A DNA stretch of 64,000 nucleotides from Clostridium sp. MSJ-8. Lineage in GTDB: Bacteria; Bacillota; Clostridia; Clostridiales; Clostridiaceae. Under the pieces are notes generated by a model. The model was not told where the DNA came from. It was given only the letters and a program-made list of their open reading frames with translations, and did not search any database. The stretch's first letter is position 1. Each line of letters opens with the position of its first letter. A program made the position numbers and the translations under genes. This document shows, piece by piece, positions 1 through 9,599 of this stretch. Where the stretch lies: positions 1 to 64,000 of the forward strand of contig NZ_JAHLQH010000036.1 in assembly GCF_018918325.1 (NCBI RefSeq), read 5' to 3'.

Positions 1-94
1 TACATTGATATTTTTGATTAGCCTGCTTATCCAAACCAAACTTATATAGTTGGTCAGAGTGACAGCGAGGACATTTTATTTTAGTTTTGTTCAT
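1..94 (-). CDS. IS transposase N-terminus, zinc-ribbon type (cut by window edge)
   Basis: Only the first 31 codons are present; the gene runs off the left edge. The start is ATG (complement of 92-94) behind an AAAGGAGAGAAG ribosome binding site. The peptide begins MNKTKIKCPRCHSDQLYKFG and has the pattern CxxC, then about 20 residues with LYKFG and KQxNQKYQ, then C. This resembles the N-terminal zinc ribbon of IS1/IS1595-like transposases. Family assignment from 31 residues is tentative, and no terminal inverted repeat could be defined to the right of it. Confidence 0.6.
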   Translation of the reverse strand, partial: MNKTKIKCPRCHSDQLYKFGLDKQANQKYQC

Positions 95-222
95 TGTTCT
101 TCTCTCCTTTTCTAGGGGGATAATTAGTTCTAGTCAAACCTATTATATTTCCTAGTGTTGAGAAGAGCAATGTTCATATAACTTAACAGAACGTAGAATA
201 TTTATGGGAGAAGGGGAAAAGA

Positions 223-261
223 ATGAAAAAAGTAAGTATGATAAACATAATTATGTCTTAA
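223..261 (+). CDS. possible 12-codon mini-ORF
   Basis: An ATG at 223 follows a strong GGGAGAAGGGG ribosome binding site and encodes only 12 residues (MKKVSMINIIMS) before TAA. It could be the stub of a gene broken by the neighbouring insertion sequence, a leader peptide, or chance. Nothing else recognisable lies between the transposase fragment and the GH32 gene. Confidence 0.2.
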   Translation: MKKVSMINIIMS

Positions 262-336
262 AAAAGTATCAACATAATTAAGTAATGTGGATTAATCACT
301 TTTGGATATTATATAAATGAGAAGAGAGGAATGATT

Positions 337-1671
337 ATGAATAGACCTAAGATACATTTAACACCAACTAGAGGGTGGATGAATGATCCTAATGGATTTG
401 TATATTACAATGGAGAGTATCATTTGTTTTATCAATATTTTCCTTATGATACTGAATGGGGAACTATGCATTGGGGACATGCAACTAGTAGAGATTTGAT
501 TAATTTTGAGAATCATCCTATAGCTATATATCCTACTAAACAATATGATAGAAATGGATGTTTTTCGGGAACAGCTTTAATAAAAGATAATAAGCTTCAT
601 TTCTATTATACTGGAATTAAATATCTTAGAAGTGAAGATGAGAATATTCATAAACCTTATGATAATAATTCATATGAAGCTTGCCAGGTTAAGATAAGTA
701 GTTTAGATGGATATAAGTTTGATAATTATAATGATAAAAAAATAATAATAGAACCAATTAGAGATGATAAATTAGGACATAAAACACATACAAGAGATCC
801 CAAGGTGTGGAAACATGGTGATGAGTATTCTATGATTCTAGGAAGTAAATTCAAGAGAGAAGGAGAATCAAGTTATATAGGAGAGGCATTATTTTATACA
901 AGCAAGGATGGAGAAGAGTGGCAGTATAAGAATAGATGTTATGATGAAACAATAGGGGATATGTGGGAATGTCCAGATTTATTACAGGTTGATGGTAAGT
1001 ATATATTGATAATGTCTCCTGAACATATAACAAATGATGGAGTTAATTATGAGAATAACTCTATTTATACTATTGTTAATTATGATGAAAAAACATGTGA
1101 TATGAAAATAGTAAATAAATATTGTTATTTAGATCAAGGTTTAGATGTTTATGCTCCACAGACTACTTTGGATAAAGAGGGCAATAGAATTGTAATTGGA
1201 TGGGTACGTATGCCCGAGAAATTTCAAGGTGAAGATTGGATTGGCATGATGACTTTACCTAGGGTTATACATGTTATAGATAATACGGTTTATTTTACAG
1301 TACCTAAATATATAGAGAGAAAGTTTAATAAACATATTGAAGTTTCTGAATTTGATATTGATAAGCCTTGTAGAATTAAGGCTAATTTATTAGCAAGTGG
1401 AACAGTAGATATTGGTGGCTATAAGATATATGTGTCTAATGATAGAATAGTTACAGATAGAAGCAATGTATTTGTAGAAAGAAATTTAAAAAATATTAAT
1501 TTTAGTACGCCTAAATTAGATAGAAGATATGATTTGGATATATATGTGGATAAAGGAATAATAGAAATATTCGTTAATAATGGTAGATATGTTATAACTA
1601 ATGTTGTTTATAATATGAATAATTCAATTGAATATAGTAATCTATGTGAATTAGATATATATCAATTATAA
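337..1671 (+). CDS. GH32 sucrose / sucrose-6-phosphate hydrolase
   Basis: A 444-residue cytoplasmic glycoside hydrolase of family 32, which cleaves sucrose, sucrose-6-phosphate or short fructans at beta-fructofuranosyl bonds. Family motifs are complete: WMNDPNG near residues 14-20 with the nucleophile Asp17, RDPK near 153-156 (transition-state stabiliser), and WECPD near 210-214 with the acid/base Glu. No signal peptide is present. I use ATG 337 rather than ATG 331 because the AGAGAGGA ribosome binding site abuts 331 and is correctly spaced from 337. The C-terminal beta-sandwich is slightly short compared with the usual 480-490 residue ScrB proteins. No sucrose transporter lies nearby, so the natural substrate is uncertain. 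A MerR regulator follows 41 bp downstream. Confidence 0.9.
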   Translation: MNRPKIHLTPTRGWMNDPNGFVYYNGEYHLFYQYFPYDTEWGTMHWGHATSRDLINFENHPIAIYPTKQYDRNGCFSGTALIKDNKLHFYYTGIKYLRSEDENIHKPYDNNSYEACQVKISSLDGYKFDNYNDKKIIIEPIRDDKLGHKTHTRDPKVWKHGDEYSMILGSKFKREGESSYIGEALFYTSKDGEEWQYKNRCYDETIGDMWECPDLLQVDGKYILIMSPEHITNDGVNYENNSIYTIVNYDEKTCDMKIVNKYCYLDQGLDVYAPQTTLDKEGNRIVIGWVRMPEKFQGEDWIGMMTLPRVIHVIDNTVYFTVPKYIERKFNKHIEVSEFDIDKPCRIKANLLASGTVDIGGYKIYVSNDRIVTDRSNVFVERNLKNINFSTPKLDRRYDLDIYVDKGIIEIFVNNGRYVITNVVYNMNNSIEYSNLCELDIYQL

Positions 1672-1712
1672 TGTAAATTCAGCATATAATATAAGTTAAG
1701 GATGTGAATCTT

Positions 1713-2093
1713 ATGACAATAAAAGAAGTAAGTGAGATATATGATCTTACGCCAGATACACTTAGATATTATGAGAAAATAGGACTTATATCTAATGTAC
1801 CTAGAACCAAAAATGGAATAAGAAATTATAATGAAGAAACATGTAAGAGAATAGAATTTGTAAAATGTATGAGAAGTGCTGGAGTAGAGATAGATATATT
1901 AATTGAATATATGACGTTACTTGAAAGAGGACGAGAAACAGTAGATGCTAGAAGAAAGCTATTAGAAGAACAGAGAGAGAAGCTAATAGAGAAACAAAAG
2001 AATATAACAGCTACAATTGATAGGTTGGATCATAAGATCAACATTTATGAAGAAATAGCTTCTGGAAAAAGAAAGGATTTTACAGAGGATTAA
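1713..2093 (+). CDS. MerR-family transcriptional regulator
   Basis: A 126-residue MerR protein: N-terminal winged helix-turn-helix (MTIKEVSEIYDLTPDTLRYY, then YEKIGLI), a second DNA-contact region around residues 30-60, and a C-terminal dimerisation coiled coil from about residue 75. It has no conserved C-terminal cysteine cluster for metal binding, so an AdhR/NmlR-like sensor of aldehyde or electrophile stress is more likely than a metal sensor; this is inference. ATG 1713 is chosen because AAGG at 1698-1701 is spaced for it and lies too close to the upstream in-frame GTG 1704. A classical MerR-type promoter lies at 14605-14635, but linkage to this regulator is unproven. Confidence 0.85.
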   Translation: MTIKEVSEIYDLTPDTLRYYEKIGLISNVPRTKNGIRNYNEETCKRIEFVKCMRSAGVEIDILIEYMTLLERGRETVDARRKLLEEQREKLIEKQKNITATIDRLDHKINIYEEIASGKRKDFTED

Positions 2094-2272
2094 TATATGT
2101 TAAAGAGATGAATTGAAGGGATTTTATTAGGATAAAAGTATCAAGTCTACATTAGTGTTTGATTGCAATAATAAAAAATAAATAATATTCGCAATAAAAT
2201 GATAAAATATAGTGGAAAATAAGTTAGAAATAAGTTATAATTCTTTATGAAGGGTAAAGTTTTCAGTTAAAA

Positions 2273-2290
2273 ATGTTATAATTTTAACAA
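2273..2290 (+). promoter_or_regulatory. candidate Rex (redox) operator upstream of pflB
   Basis: ATGTTAT-AATT-TTAACAA differs at two positions from the Rex consensus TTGTTAA-N4-TTAACAA. It lies 58 bp upstream of the pflB -35 box. Rex senses NADH/NAD+ and commonly controls fermentation genes in Clostridia. The rest of the 414-bp gap before pflB is AT-rich, holds the promoter at 2348-2376, and shows no gene. Confidence 0.35.
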
Positions 2291-2347
2291 TGTAAAATTT
2301 ATCCCACCAATTACAAATAATAAAAAAATATATACTTTGATGTAATA

Positions 2348-2376
2348 TTGACAATAATAATGGAATGATATAAAAT
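2348..2376 (+). promoter_or_regulatory. sigma-A promoter of pflB
   Basis: TTGACA (2348-2353), a 17-bp spacer and TAAAAT (2371-2376). Two inverted repeats overlap or follow it: TGGAAT-N8-ATTCCA (2361-2380), enclosing the -10, and ATTGAAT-N7-ATTCAAT (2381-2401) around the expected transcript start. They are possible operators or leader hairpins. Confidence 0.6.
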
Positions 2377-2507
2377 TCCAATTGAATGGGTAGAATTCAA
2401 TATTTCTTTAATATTATATTTTTTTATGTAATGTTTTAAATAGCTGATACACAATTAATTATACAATAATAAAATATATGTATCATAGTGTACAAGGAGG
2501 AATGAAC

Positions 2508-4760
2508 ATGTTAAAAAACGAACAATGGGCAGGCTTCAAAGGAAGACTTTGGAAGGAAGAAATTAATGTAAGAGACTTCATCCAAAACAACTATAAGCCA
2601 TATGATGGAGATGAAAGTTTCCTAGCTGATCCAACAGATGCTACAAACAAACTTTGGGGTAGATTACAAGAACTACAAAAAGAAGAAAGAGCTAAGGGTG
2701 GAGTTTTAGATATGGAAACAGAAGTTGTTTCTGGACTTACTGCTTACGGCCCTGGATATATTGATGAATCATTAAAAGACCTTGAACAAATAGTTGGTCT
2801 ACAAACAGACAAGCCTCTTAAGAGAGCATTTATGCCATACGGTGGTATTAAAATGGCTGAACAATCTTGCCAAAACTATGGATATACACCAAATCCAGAA
2901 TTACACAAGATTTTCACAGAATATCATAAGACACACAACCAAGCTGTATTCGATGCTTATACTCCAGAAATGAAGAAAGCTCGTCACAGCCATATCATAA
3001 CAGGACTTCCTGATACTTATGGACGTGGACGTATAGTAGGTGACTACAGAAGAGTTGCTCTTTATGGTATAGATTATTTAATAGAATCTAAAACTAAAGA
3101 TTTCAACAACTGCGGTGACGGAACTATGACAGATGACGTTATTCGTTTAAGAGAAGAAATAACTGAACAACGTAGAGCACTTGAAAATATGAAGAAAATG
3201 GCAGCAAGCTATGGATATGATATATCTAAGCCAGCAGCAAACGCTAAAGAAGCTGTTCAATGGTTATACTTTGGATACCTTGCAGCAATCAAAACTCAAA
3301 ATGGTGCAGCTATGTCAATAGGACGTGTATCTACTTTCCTTGATATATATATGCAAAGAGACCTTGATAACGGAGTTATCACAGAAAAAGAAGCTCAAGA
3401 ATTAATCGACCATTTAACAATGAAATGTAGAATGGTTAAGTATGCAAGAATTACTTCATACAACGAATTATTCTCAGGAGACCCTTCATGGGTAACAATT
3501 GGATTAGGTGGTATTGGTGTTGACGGACGTCACATGGTAACAAAGAACGACTATCGTTTCTTACACACACTAGAAAACATGGGACCTGCTCCAGAACCAA
3601 ACTTAACTGTATTCTATTCTTCAGCACTTCCAGAAAACTTCAAGAAGTATGCAGCTAGAATTTCAGTAGAAACAAGTTCTATCCAATATGAAAATGATGA
3701 TGTAATGAAGCCAATATGGGGCGATGATTACTCAATCTGCTGCTGTGTATCTGCAACTCAAACAGGTAAGGAAATGCAATTCTTCGGAGCTAGAGCTAAC
3801 CTTGCTAAATGTTTATTATATGCAATCAACGGTGGTGTAGATGAAAAATCTGGAGATCAAGTAGGACCAGAATACAAAGGAATCACTTCAGAATATCTAA
3901 ACTATGATGAAGTAATCCAAAAATATGAACAAATGAGTGATTGGTTAGCAGATTTATACGTAAATGTATTAAACTTAATCCAATACATGCATGATAAATA
4001 CTATTATGAAGCAGCAGAAATGGCTCTTATCGATACAGATGTAAGACGTACATTTGCAACTGGTATAGCTGGTTTCTCTCACGTAGTAGACTCACTTTCT
4101 GCAATTAAATATGCAAAAGTTAAGACAGTTCGTAACGAACAAGGCTTAGTTGTTGATTACGAAATCGAAGGAGACTTCCCAAGATACGGTAACGACGATG
4201 ATAGAGCTGATGATATAGCTGTATATGTATTACAATCATTCCTTGACAAGATCAAGAAGAGACACACATACAGAAATTCAGAACCAACTACATCAATCCT
4301 TACTATTACTTCAAACGTAGTATATGGTAAGTATACAGGTAACATGCCAGATGGACGTGAAGCTTGGACTCCACTTTCACCAGGAGCTAACCCATCATAT
4401 GGTGCTGAAAAGAGCGGTTTATTAGCTTCATTAAACTCAGTAGCTAAGTTACCATACGAATGGGCACTAGATGGTATTTCAAATACTCAAACAATTAACC
4501 CAACTGCATTAGGACATAATGAAGATGAACAAGTTGATAAACTTGTACAAGTATTAGATGGTTACTTCGATCAAGGACCACACCACTTAAATGTTAATGT
4601 ATTTGGTATTGAAAAATTAAAAGATGCTATGGAACATCCTGAAAAAGAAGAATATGCTAACTTCACAATCAGAGTATCTGGTTATGCTGTTAAGTTCATC
4701 GATTTAACAAGAGAACAACAATTAGATGTTATCTCAAGAACATTCCATGACAGAATGTAA
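2508..4760 (+). CDS. pflB: formate acetyltransferase (pyruvate formate-lyase)
   Basis: A 750-residue glycyl-radical enzyme converting pyruvate and CoA to acetyl-CoA and formate, central to anaerobic energy metabolism. The active-site cysteine run [12 protein letters not shown] places the catalytic Cys pair at about 412-413, and the glycyl-radical loop RVSGYAV has Gly725, 26 residues from the C-terminus. ATG 2508 is preferred over the upstream in-frame ATG at 2478 because AAGGAGG at 2494-2500 sits 7 bases before it and the family begins near LKNEQWAGF. It uses many more C-ending and CGT codons than its neighbours, typical of a highly expressed gene. The activating enzyme gene overlaps its 3' end. 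Confidence 0.97.
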   Translation: MLKNEQWAGFKGRLWKEEINVRDFIQNNYKPYDGDESFLADPTDATNKLWGRLQELQKEERAKGGVLDMETEVVSGLTAYGPGYIDESLKDLEQIVGLQTDKPLKRAFMPYGGIKMAEQSCQNYGYTPNPELHKIFTEYHKTHNQAVFDAYTPEMKKARHSHIITGLPDTYGRGRIVGDYRRVALYGIDYLIESKTKDFNNCGDGTMTDDVIRLREEITEQRRALENMKKMAASYGYDISKPAANAKEAVQWLYFGYLAAIKTQNGAAMSIGRVSTFLDIYMQRDLDNGVITEKEAQELIDHLTMKCRMVKYARITSYNELFSGDPSWVTIGLGGIGVDGRHMVTKNDYRFLHTLENMGPAPEPNLTVFYSSALPENFKKYAARISVETSSIQYENDDVMKPIWGDDYSICCCVSATQTGKEMQFFGARANLAKCLLYAINGGVDEKSGDQVGPEYKGITSEYLNYDEVIQKYEQMSDWLADLYVNVLNLIQYMHDKYYYEAAEMALIDTDVRRTFATGIAGFSHVVDSLSAIKYAKVKTVRNEQGLVVDYEIEGDFPRYGNDDDRADDIAVYVLQSFLDKIKKRHTYRNSEPTTSILTITSNVVYGKYTGNMPDGREAWTPLSPGANPSYGAEKSGLLASLNSVAKLPYEWALDGISNTQTINPTALGHNEDEQVDKLVQVLDGYFDQGPHHLNVNVFGIEKLKDAMEHPEKEEYANFTIRVSGYAVKFIDLTREQQLDVISRTFHDRM

Positions 4761-5520
4761 TAAGGATAAAATCGTAGGTAAAATACATTCAATAGAGAGC
4801 TTTGGCTCTGTTGATGGACCAGGAATTCGTTTTGTGGTATTTGTAAAGGGCTGTCGTATGAGATGTCAGTTCTGCCATAATCCGGATACTTGGAGCATGG
4901 AAGGGGCTGAGATAAAAACTGCAGATGAGCTTTTATCTCAAGCTCTAAGATATCAATCTTACTGGAAAAAGGGAGGCGGCATCACTGTAAGCGGTGGTGA
5001 GCCTCTTCTTCAGTTAGATTTCTTAATAGACTTCTTTACCAAGGCAAAAGCAGAAGGTGTTCATACAACACTAGACACTTCAGGAAATCCATTTACGAGA
5101 GAAGAACCATTCTTCAGTAAGTTCAATGAACTTATGAAAGTAACAGATCTTGTAATGCTAGATATAAAGCAAATTAATGATGAAGAGCATAAGATATTAA
5201 CAGGATGGAGTAATGAAAATATCCTAGATATGGCAAAATATTTATCAGAGATAAATAAACCAACATGGATACGTCATGTACTTGTACCAGGTGGTAGCGA
5301 TAATGATGAGCAATTAATAAAGCTTGATAAATTTATTAAGACTTTAAATAATGTTGATCGTGTAGAAGTGTTACCATATCATACACTTGGCTCTTTCAAA
5401 TGGGAAGAATTAGGCATTGATTATCCTCTTAAGGATGTTAATCCTCCTACTAAAGAGAGAATAGAAAATGCAAATAAACTTCTTCATACAAGTGATTATA
5501 CTGGATATTTATCAAGATAA
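4747..5520 (+). CDS. pflA: pyruvate formate-lyase activating enzyme (radical SAM)
   Basis: A 257-residue radical-SAM activase that installs the glycyl radical on PflB using S-adenosylmethionine and a 4Fe-4S cluster. The cluster motif is CRMRCQFC (CX3CX2C, Cys36, 40, 43), followed by the GGE-type SAM motif SGGEPLLQ. The gene overlaps pflB by 14 bp. No good ribosome binding site precedes ATG 4747, which suggests translational coupling to pflB; an in-frame ATG at 4726 is a less likely alternative. A stem-loop terminator of the dispersed repeat family follows. Confidence 0.95.
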   Translation: MTECNKDKIVGKIHSIESFGSVDGPGIRFVVFVKGCRMRCQFCHNPDTWSMEGAEIKTADELLSQALRYQSYWKKGGGITVSGGEPLLQLDFLIDFFTKAKAEGVHTTLDTSGNPFTREEPFFSKFNELMKVTDLVMLDIKQINDEEHKILTGWSNENILDMAKYLSEINKPTWIRHVLVPGGSDNDEQLIKLDKFIKTLNNVDRVEVLPYHTLGSFKWEELGIDYPLKDVNPPTKERIENANKLLHTSDYTGYLSR

Positions 5521-5547
5521 AGTTATTATATATTTGTAAATATAAAA

Positions 5548-5620
5548 AAATTAAGTTAGCTAAATGTTGTAAAATTGCTTATGTTCAAGCAGTACTACAA
5601 CTTAAACGCTAACTTAATTT
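5548..5620 (+). repeat. dispersed stem-loop element, copy A (pflA terminator)
   Basis: Outer stem AAATTAAGTTAGC (5548-5560) pairs with GCTAACTTAATTT (5608-5620), followed by a T-run. The core keeps the family signatures TAAATGTTGTA and GTTCAAGCAGTAC; inner arms TGTTGTA/TACAAC can pair. Relative to copies B and E, the stem pair G-C is replaced by T-A (AAGTTAGC/GCTAACTT against AAGGTAGC/GCTACCTT). Downstream bases 5626-5660 (TTATGAGAAATACTAAAATT onward) are shared with copy E. Confidence 0.8.
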
Positions 5621-5680
5621 TTTTTATTATGAGAAATACTAAAATTCATATCAAAGTCATTATATTTTATAAAAAAACTA

Positions 5681-5745
5681 TTGACATTTATTGAGAATAG
5701 ATATAATATAAGAATATAGAAACTTAGTAACATATTGAAACTAAG
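5681..5745 (+). promoter_or_regulatory. nrtR promoter with overlapping NrtR-type operator
   Basis: TTGACA (5681-5686), 17-bp spacer, TAATAT (5704-5709). The 23-bp inverted repeat CTTAGT-N11-ACTAAG at 5723-5745 covers the expected start of transcription. The same sequence, with two substitutions in the spacer and one in the last arm base, recurs at 6689-6711, supporting autoregulation by the downstream NrtR. Confidence 0.6.
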
Positions 5746-5762
5746 AAAAAGGTGGTGAAGAT

Positions 5763-6644
5763 TTGCAAAAAGAAATAAAAGATAAGTCAAGAAGTGAAGA
5801 AGAATTTCTTGCATCATATAATCCAGAAGATTATGATAGACCTTCAGTAACTGTTGATACACTTATATTTACTGTGACAGATAAACCTAGTGAAGATATT
5901 CGTAAGCTAGATAAGAAGGAACTTAAGGTTTTACTTATTAAGAGAAAGAATTATCCTTATAAAGGTAGTTGGGCTTTTCCAGGAGGATTTGTTAATATTG
6001 ATGAATCTTTAGATGAAGCTGTTAATAGAATGGTTAGAGAAGAAGTTAATATGGATAATATTTATTTTGAACAATTGTATACTTATGGAGAAGTTAAAAG
6101 AGATCCTAGAATGAGAGTACTATCTGTTGCTTATATGGCACTTGTTCCTTCTGAAAAATTAATACCTAAGATGGGAAGAGACGTTTCTGATGTACAATGG
6201 TTTTCTATAAGTAAGGAAAAGATAAATGAAGAAAAGAAGGCAATTCATCTTAAAGGTGAAGATAATAAAACAACTATAACTTATTGTTATGAAGAGAAGC
6301 AAATTAGGAGAGGTAAAGTTTTTGACATTGATATAGTAGTTGATGATGAAGCTATAACTCAAGATAATCTTGCATTTGATCATAAAAATATTTTAATTGA
6401 TGCTATATCTAGACTTAAGAACAAGGTTGAATATACACCTATTGCTTTTAATTTAATTGGGGAATATTTTACTAGATCAGAGATTCAGAGTATCTACGAG
6501 ATATTATTAGATAAACCTATGACTAGAGTAGAGCTATGGAGAAAGATAAAAGACATGGTTGTAGAAACAGATAAGGTAAGTAATGAGAAGGGGCATAGAC
6601 CTTCTAGGTATTATAAATTAAATGAAATAGTTAATAATTGCTGA
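5763..6644 (+). CDS. nrtR: NrtR-type regulator (degenerate Nudix plus winged helix)
   Basis: A 293-residue protein. The N-terminal Nudix fold contains GGFVNIDESLDEA...NRMVREEVN: the GX5E part and EE pair are kept, but the catalytic RE is RM and the final Gly is Asn, a loss common in Nudix-related transcriptional regulators. The C-terminal 80 residues (EIQSIYEILLDKP, then HRPSRYYKLN) match the NrtR winged helix that ends in a (H/G)RPxRxY signature. NrtR repressors sense ADP-ribose or NAD-pathway metabolites. Translation starts at TTG 5763 after AAGGTGGTG; no in-frame ATG or GTG is nearby. Repeated operators upstream of this gene and the next place the SPFH and NAD-kinase-like genes in its regulon. 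Confidence 0.85.
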   Translation: MQKEIKDKSRSEEEFLASYNPEDYDRPSVTVDTLIFTVTDKPSEDIRKLDKKELKVLLIKRKNYPYKGSWAFPGGFVNIDESLDEAVNRMVREEVNMDNIYFEQLYTYGEVKRDPRMRVLSVAYMALVPSEKLIPKMGRDVSDVQWFSISKEKINEEKKAIHLKGEDNKTTITYCYEEKQIRRGKVFDIDIVVDDEAITQDNLAFDHKNILIDAISRLKNKVEYTPIAFNLIGEYFTRSEIQSIYEILLDKPMTRVELWRKIKDMVVETDKVSNEKGHRPSRYYKLNEIVNNC

Positions 6645-6688
6645 TGGGGAAATCTTCATCAGAAAAAAATAAAAATTTTTCATGGTTA

Positions 6689-6711
6689 CTTAGTAACAAA
6701 ATGAAACTAAA
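6689..6711 (+). promoter_or_regulatory. second NrtR-type operator
   Basis: CTTAGT-N11-ACTAAA, same spacing and nearly the same spacer as the site at 5723-5745. It lies 22 bp upstream of the SPFH gene. The left arm is also part of a smaller palindrome, GTTAC-TTA-GTAAC. A weak CTGATG/CATCAG hairpin sits at the nrtR stop codon just upstream. Confidence 0.55.
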
Positions 6712-6732
6712 AGAATAAAAGGGGATGTTTGT

Positions 6733-7743
6733 ATGTTTAAATTTATTAAATTTATGCCAAGTGAGTATGTATTAAGATATAAGAATGGAAAGATTGTTCA
6801 AGAAGGACCAGGGTTATCATTTATATATTATGAGCCTAATACATCAGTTGTTGTTATTCCTACATCTAGTTCAGATGTTCCATATGTATTTGATGAAATA
6901 ACTGAAGATTATCAAACTGTAAGTGTTCAAGGACAAATTACTTATAAGATAACTGATTATAAGAAGATAGCTGAAAGTATTAATTATACTTACAACTTGA
7001 AAAATAAGACTTATTTAACTGAAGACTATCGCAAGATACCACAGAGACTTATAAATATTACTAAAGTCTTGGCAAAGAAGAGTATAAGCACTATGCCATT
7101 GAAAGAAGCTATAAGATGTAGTGAAACATTAGCAAAGACTATTAATAGGGAGTTAAAAGAAAGCGAAGAGATTAACAACCTAGGAATAGATGTTATAGGA
7201 TTTCAAGTCCTACAAATAAGTCCAAACAAAGAAACAGCAAGAGCTCTAGAAGCACAAGCAAGAGAAGAAATATTGAGAAAAGCTGATGAAGCTATATATG
7301 AAAGAAGAAATGCATCTATTGAACAAGAGAGAATAGTTAAAGAGAATGAACTTAATACAGAGATAGCTATTGAAGAAAAAAAGAAACAAATTCAAGAATC
7401 TCAATTAGAAAGTAAAAGAATGAAGATGATAAAGGAAAATAGCATAAAAGATGAAGAGCTTGTACTTAAAACTAAACTTGAAGAAAAGAAAAAAGAATTT
7501 ATAAATATACAAGTTGAAAATGAAAAAGCAGAAGCTGATTCAAAAGCATATAGCTTTGCAGCAATGATGAAAGTATTTAATGAAATTGATTCAGAAATTA
7601 TCGAAGCTTTAGCTAATATGGAAATGAAGCCAGACAAAGTTATTGCTGCTGCCTTTAAGGAGCTTGCAAATAAGGCAGAAAAGATAGGACAGCTTAATAT
7701 AACTCCAGATCTTTTAGAAAGTTTGACAAAAGGAAGTAAGTAA
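6733..7743 (+). CDS. SPFH / band 7 domain protein
   Basis: 336 residues. The N-terminal half (about residues 10-180) has the SPFH/band-7 pattern: EYVLRYKNGKIVQEGPG, a beta-rich segment with QTVSVQGQITYKI, and the helix ISPNKETARALEAQAREE. The rest is a charged helical coiled coil (about 180-300, rich in E, K and R). Unlike classical flotillins there is no N-terminal membrane segment, so it may be peripheral or cytosolic. It is co-operonic with an NAD-kinase-like gene 2 bp downstream and preceded by an NrtR-type operator, suggesting a role tied to NAD(P) status or membrane stress. The exact function is unknown. Confidence 0.8.
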   Translation: MFKFIKFMPSEYVLRYKNGKIVQEGPGLSFIYYEPNTSVVVIPTSSSDVPYVFDEITEDYQTVSVQGQITYKITDYKKIAESINYTYNLKNKTYLTEDYRKIPQRLINITKVLAKKSISTMPLKEAIRCSETLAKTINRELKESEEINNLGIDVIGFQVLQISPNKETARALEAQAREEILRKADEAIYERRNASIEQERIVKENELNTEIAIEEKKKQIQESQLESKRMKMIKENSIKDEELVLKTKLEEKKKEFINIQVENEKAEADSKAYSFAAMMKVFNEIDSEIIEALANMEMKPDKVIAAAFKELANKAEKIGQLNITPDLLESLTKGSK

Positions 7744-7745
7744 TT

Positions 7746-8681
7746 ATGAGAACTACAGAAAGAAAAATTATATTAATCACTAGAAAAAGCAGATTAGAGA
7801 ATTTAATACGTAAATATAATACAATTGAACAAGCCAAATTTATAATAGAGCATTCTGGAGCAGATTTTAATGATTATGTAGATGAGCATAATTTATATAA
7901 GAAAGTTGTTTCATCCTTAACTATAGAATTAGAACAAATAGGTATAGTTCAAATTTTAGATAGAGAATATATATCTAACTTCATTTTTGGACAAGAGGAC
8001 ATTATAGTTATTGTTGGACAAGATGGATTAATAGCTAATGTCCTTAAGTATATAGATAATCAACCTGTTATCGGTATTAACCCTGATCCTGCTAGATATG
8101 ATGGAATTCTGCTACCGTTTGATGCAAAAGATGCATCTAAAGTAGTTATTGATGTAATTAATAATGAAAGAAATTTTAAGGAAGTAACATTAGCAAAAGC
8201 TTCATTAAATGATGGTCAAAGTATATTAGGGGTTAATGATATTTTTATAGGACAGAGAACTCATACCTCTGCTCAGTATATATTAGAACAAAATAATGCT
8301 AAGGAGAGACAATCATCAAGTGGAATAATTGTATCTACAGGATTAGGTTCAACAGGATGGTTTAAGAGTATATTAAAAGGTGCATCAGAGATAGTGGGAA
8401 AATGTGAGAATAAAAATATAATATTGGATAAAATTAATGAATTTAAGTGGAATTCAGATTTCTTATATTACACAGTTCGAGAACCATATCCTAGTAAGTG
8501 GACTAAGGCAGATATGGTTTTTGGAAAAGTAAATAAAAATGCTACTTTAAGCATACAATCGCTGATGCCTGAAAATGGAGTTATATTTAGTGATGGAATA
8601 GAAAATGATTATCTTGAATTTAATGCTGGAAGTATAGTGGAAATAAGTATTGCTGATCATAAAGGAAGATTAATTGTATAA
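7746..8681 (+). CDS. NAD kinase-like protein
   Basis: 311 residues with the NAD-kinase/diacylglycerol-kinase fold pattern: the GGDG loop reads GQDG (VIVGQDGLIANVLKYI), followed by PVIGINPDPARYDG and the second motif STGLGSTGW. It likely belongs to the divergent NADK-like subgroup often called sugar kinase. The GGDG to GQDG change may alter activity or substrate. It starts 2 bp after the SPFH stop, behind AAAGGAAG. The operon context (NrtR, SPFH) favours NAD phosphorylation or sensing; this is inference. Confidence 0.75.
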   Translation: MRTTERKIILITRKSRLENLIRKYNTIEQAKFIIEHSGADFNDYVDEHNLYKKVVSSLTIELEQIGIVQILDREYISNFIFGQEDIIVIVGQDGLIANVLKYIDNQPVIGINPDPARYDGILLPFDAKDASKVVIDVINNERNFKEVTLAKASLNDGQSILGVNDIFIGQRTHTSAQYILEQNNAKERQSSSGIIVSTGLGSTGWFKSILKGASEIVGKCENKNIILDKINEFKWNSDFLYYTVREPYPSKWTKADMVFGKVNKNATLSIQSLMPENGVIFSDGIENDYLEFNAGSIVEISIADHKGRLIV

Positions 8682-8695
8682 AGTTATATAAAATT

Positions 8696-8724
8696 TTGAC
8701 AAAGTCGAAAAATTATATTAAAAT
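8696..8724 (+). promoter_or_regulatory. sigma-A promoter of the YczE-like gene
   Basis: TTGACA (8696-8701), 17-bp spacer, TAAAAT (8719-8724), about 90 bp before the start codon. It makes the YczE-like gene a separate unit from the NAD-kinase-like gene. Confidence 0.55.
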
Positions 8725-8816
8725 ATAATGCGTGATTTAATAAAAATAGAAAACGTTATAAAGTAGCGACAAAATAATATACAAAATGACAAATAATAAA
8801 ATAAAGGGTGGGTAAG

Positions 8817-9533
8817 TTGAATAAAGTAATTAATTTAACCAAGAGATTAGTATTATTTTTTGTGGGAATGAGTATCATTCAGTTTGGAGTAGCATTATAT
8901 CTTAAGACTAATATTGGCTCAGATCCTTTTACAGTTTTTACTCAAGGATTAGCTAATATTTTAAACAAGACAGGATTGAAGAATTTTTCTATTGTACAGT
9001 TAATAGCTGGTAAGGCAGAGGTGACTCAAGGGGTTGCTAACATGATTATACTTATAGTATTATTTATAATTATTCTTTTAACAGAGAAGAAGAGAATTAA
9101 GATAGGTACACTTATATGTGTTGTAGGTGTTGGACCTATTATAGATTTAGGTGTTAAGGTTATTTCTTATTTTCCAGTTGAATCATATAATTATGTAGTT
9201 AGAGCATTATTGGTTTTACTTGGTTGTTTTATTATTGCAATTGGGTTTTCTATAATGTCAGCAAGTGATGTTGGAGTAGCACCTAATGATATTGTACCAT
9301 TTATCATTACAGATAGGGTTAATGTAGAATATAGATGGGTTAGAATTATTTTTGATGGAACATTTCTTATACTTGGTTTTATTTTAGGTGGAACTGTTGG
9401 TTTAGGAACTGTAATAGCTATGCTAAGTACAGGACCATTTATACAATTCTGTTTGCCATATGGAACTAAATTTGTTAATTTAATAGTTAACAATGATAGT
9501 AATGTTGATAATGATTCTGTTATTACAGCATAG
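8817..9533 (+). CDS. YczE/YyaS/YitT-like integral membrane protein
   Basis: 238 residues with about six hydrophobic segments and the family signature near the N-terminus: FFVGMSIIQFGVALYLKTNIGSDPFT, then a second internal repeat FSIMSASDVGVAPND. These multi-span proteins are common in Bacillota and lack an established transport substrate. I prefer TTG 8817, spaced 5 bases from GGGTGG, over the in-frame GTG 8808, which lies inside that purine-rich ribosome binding site. The gene ends in a strong hairpin terminator. Confidence 0.8.
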   Translation: MNKVINLTKRLVLFFVGMSIIQFGVALYLKTNIGSDPFTVFTQGLANILNKTGLKNFSIVQLIAGKAEVTQGVANMIILIVLFIIILLTEKKRIKIGTLICVVGVGPIIDLGVKVISYFPVESYNYVVRALLVLLGCFIIAIGFSIMSASDVGVAPNDIVPFIITDRVNVEYRWVRIIFDGTFLILGFILGGTVGLGTVIAMLSTGPFIQFCLPYGTKFVNLIVNNDSNVDNDSVITA

Positions 9534-9599
9534 TATATAACGTATTTGACTCAATAAATAATATATGATAACATAATAAAAATATTGTTTGTCTGAAAG

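Noticed and set aside
95-336. Right terminal inverted repeat of the insertion sequence
   Set aside because: No repeat could be paired because the other end of the element is outside the window.
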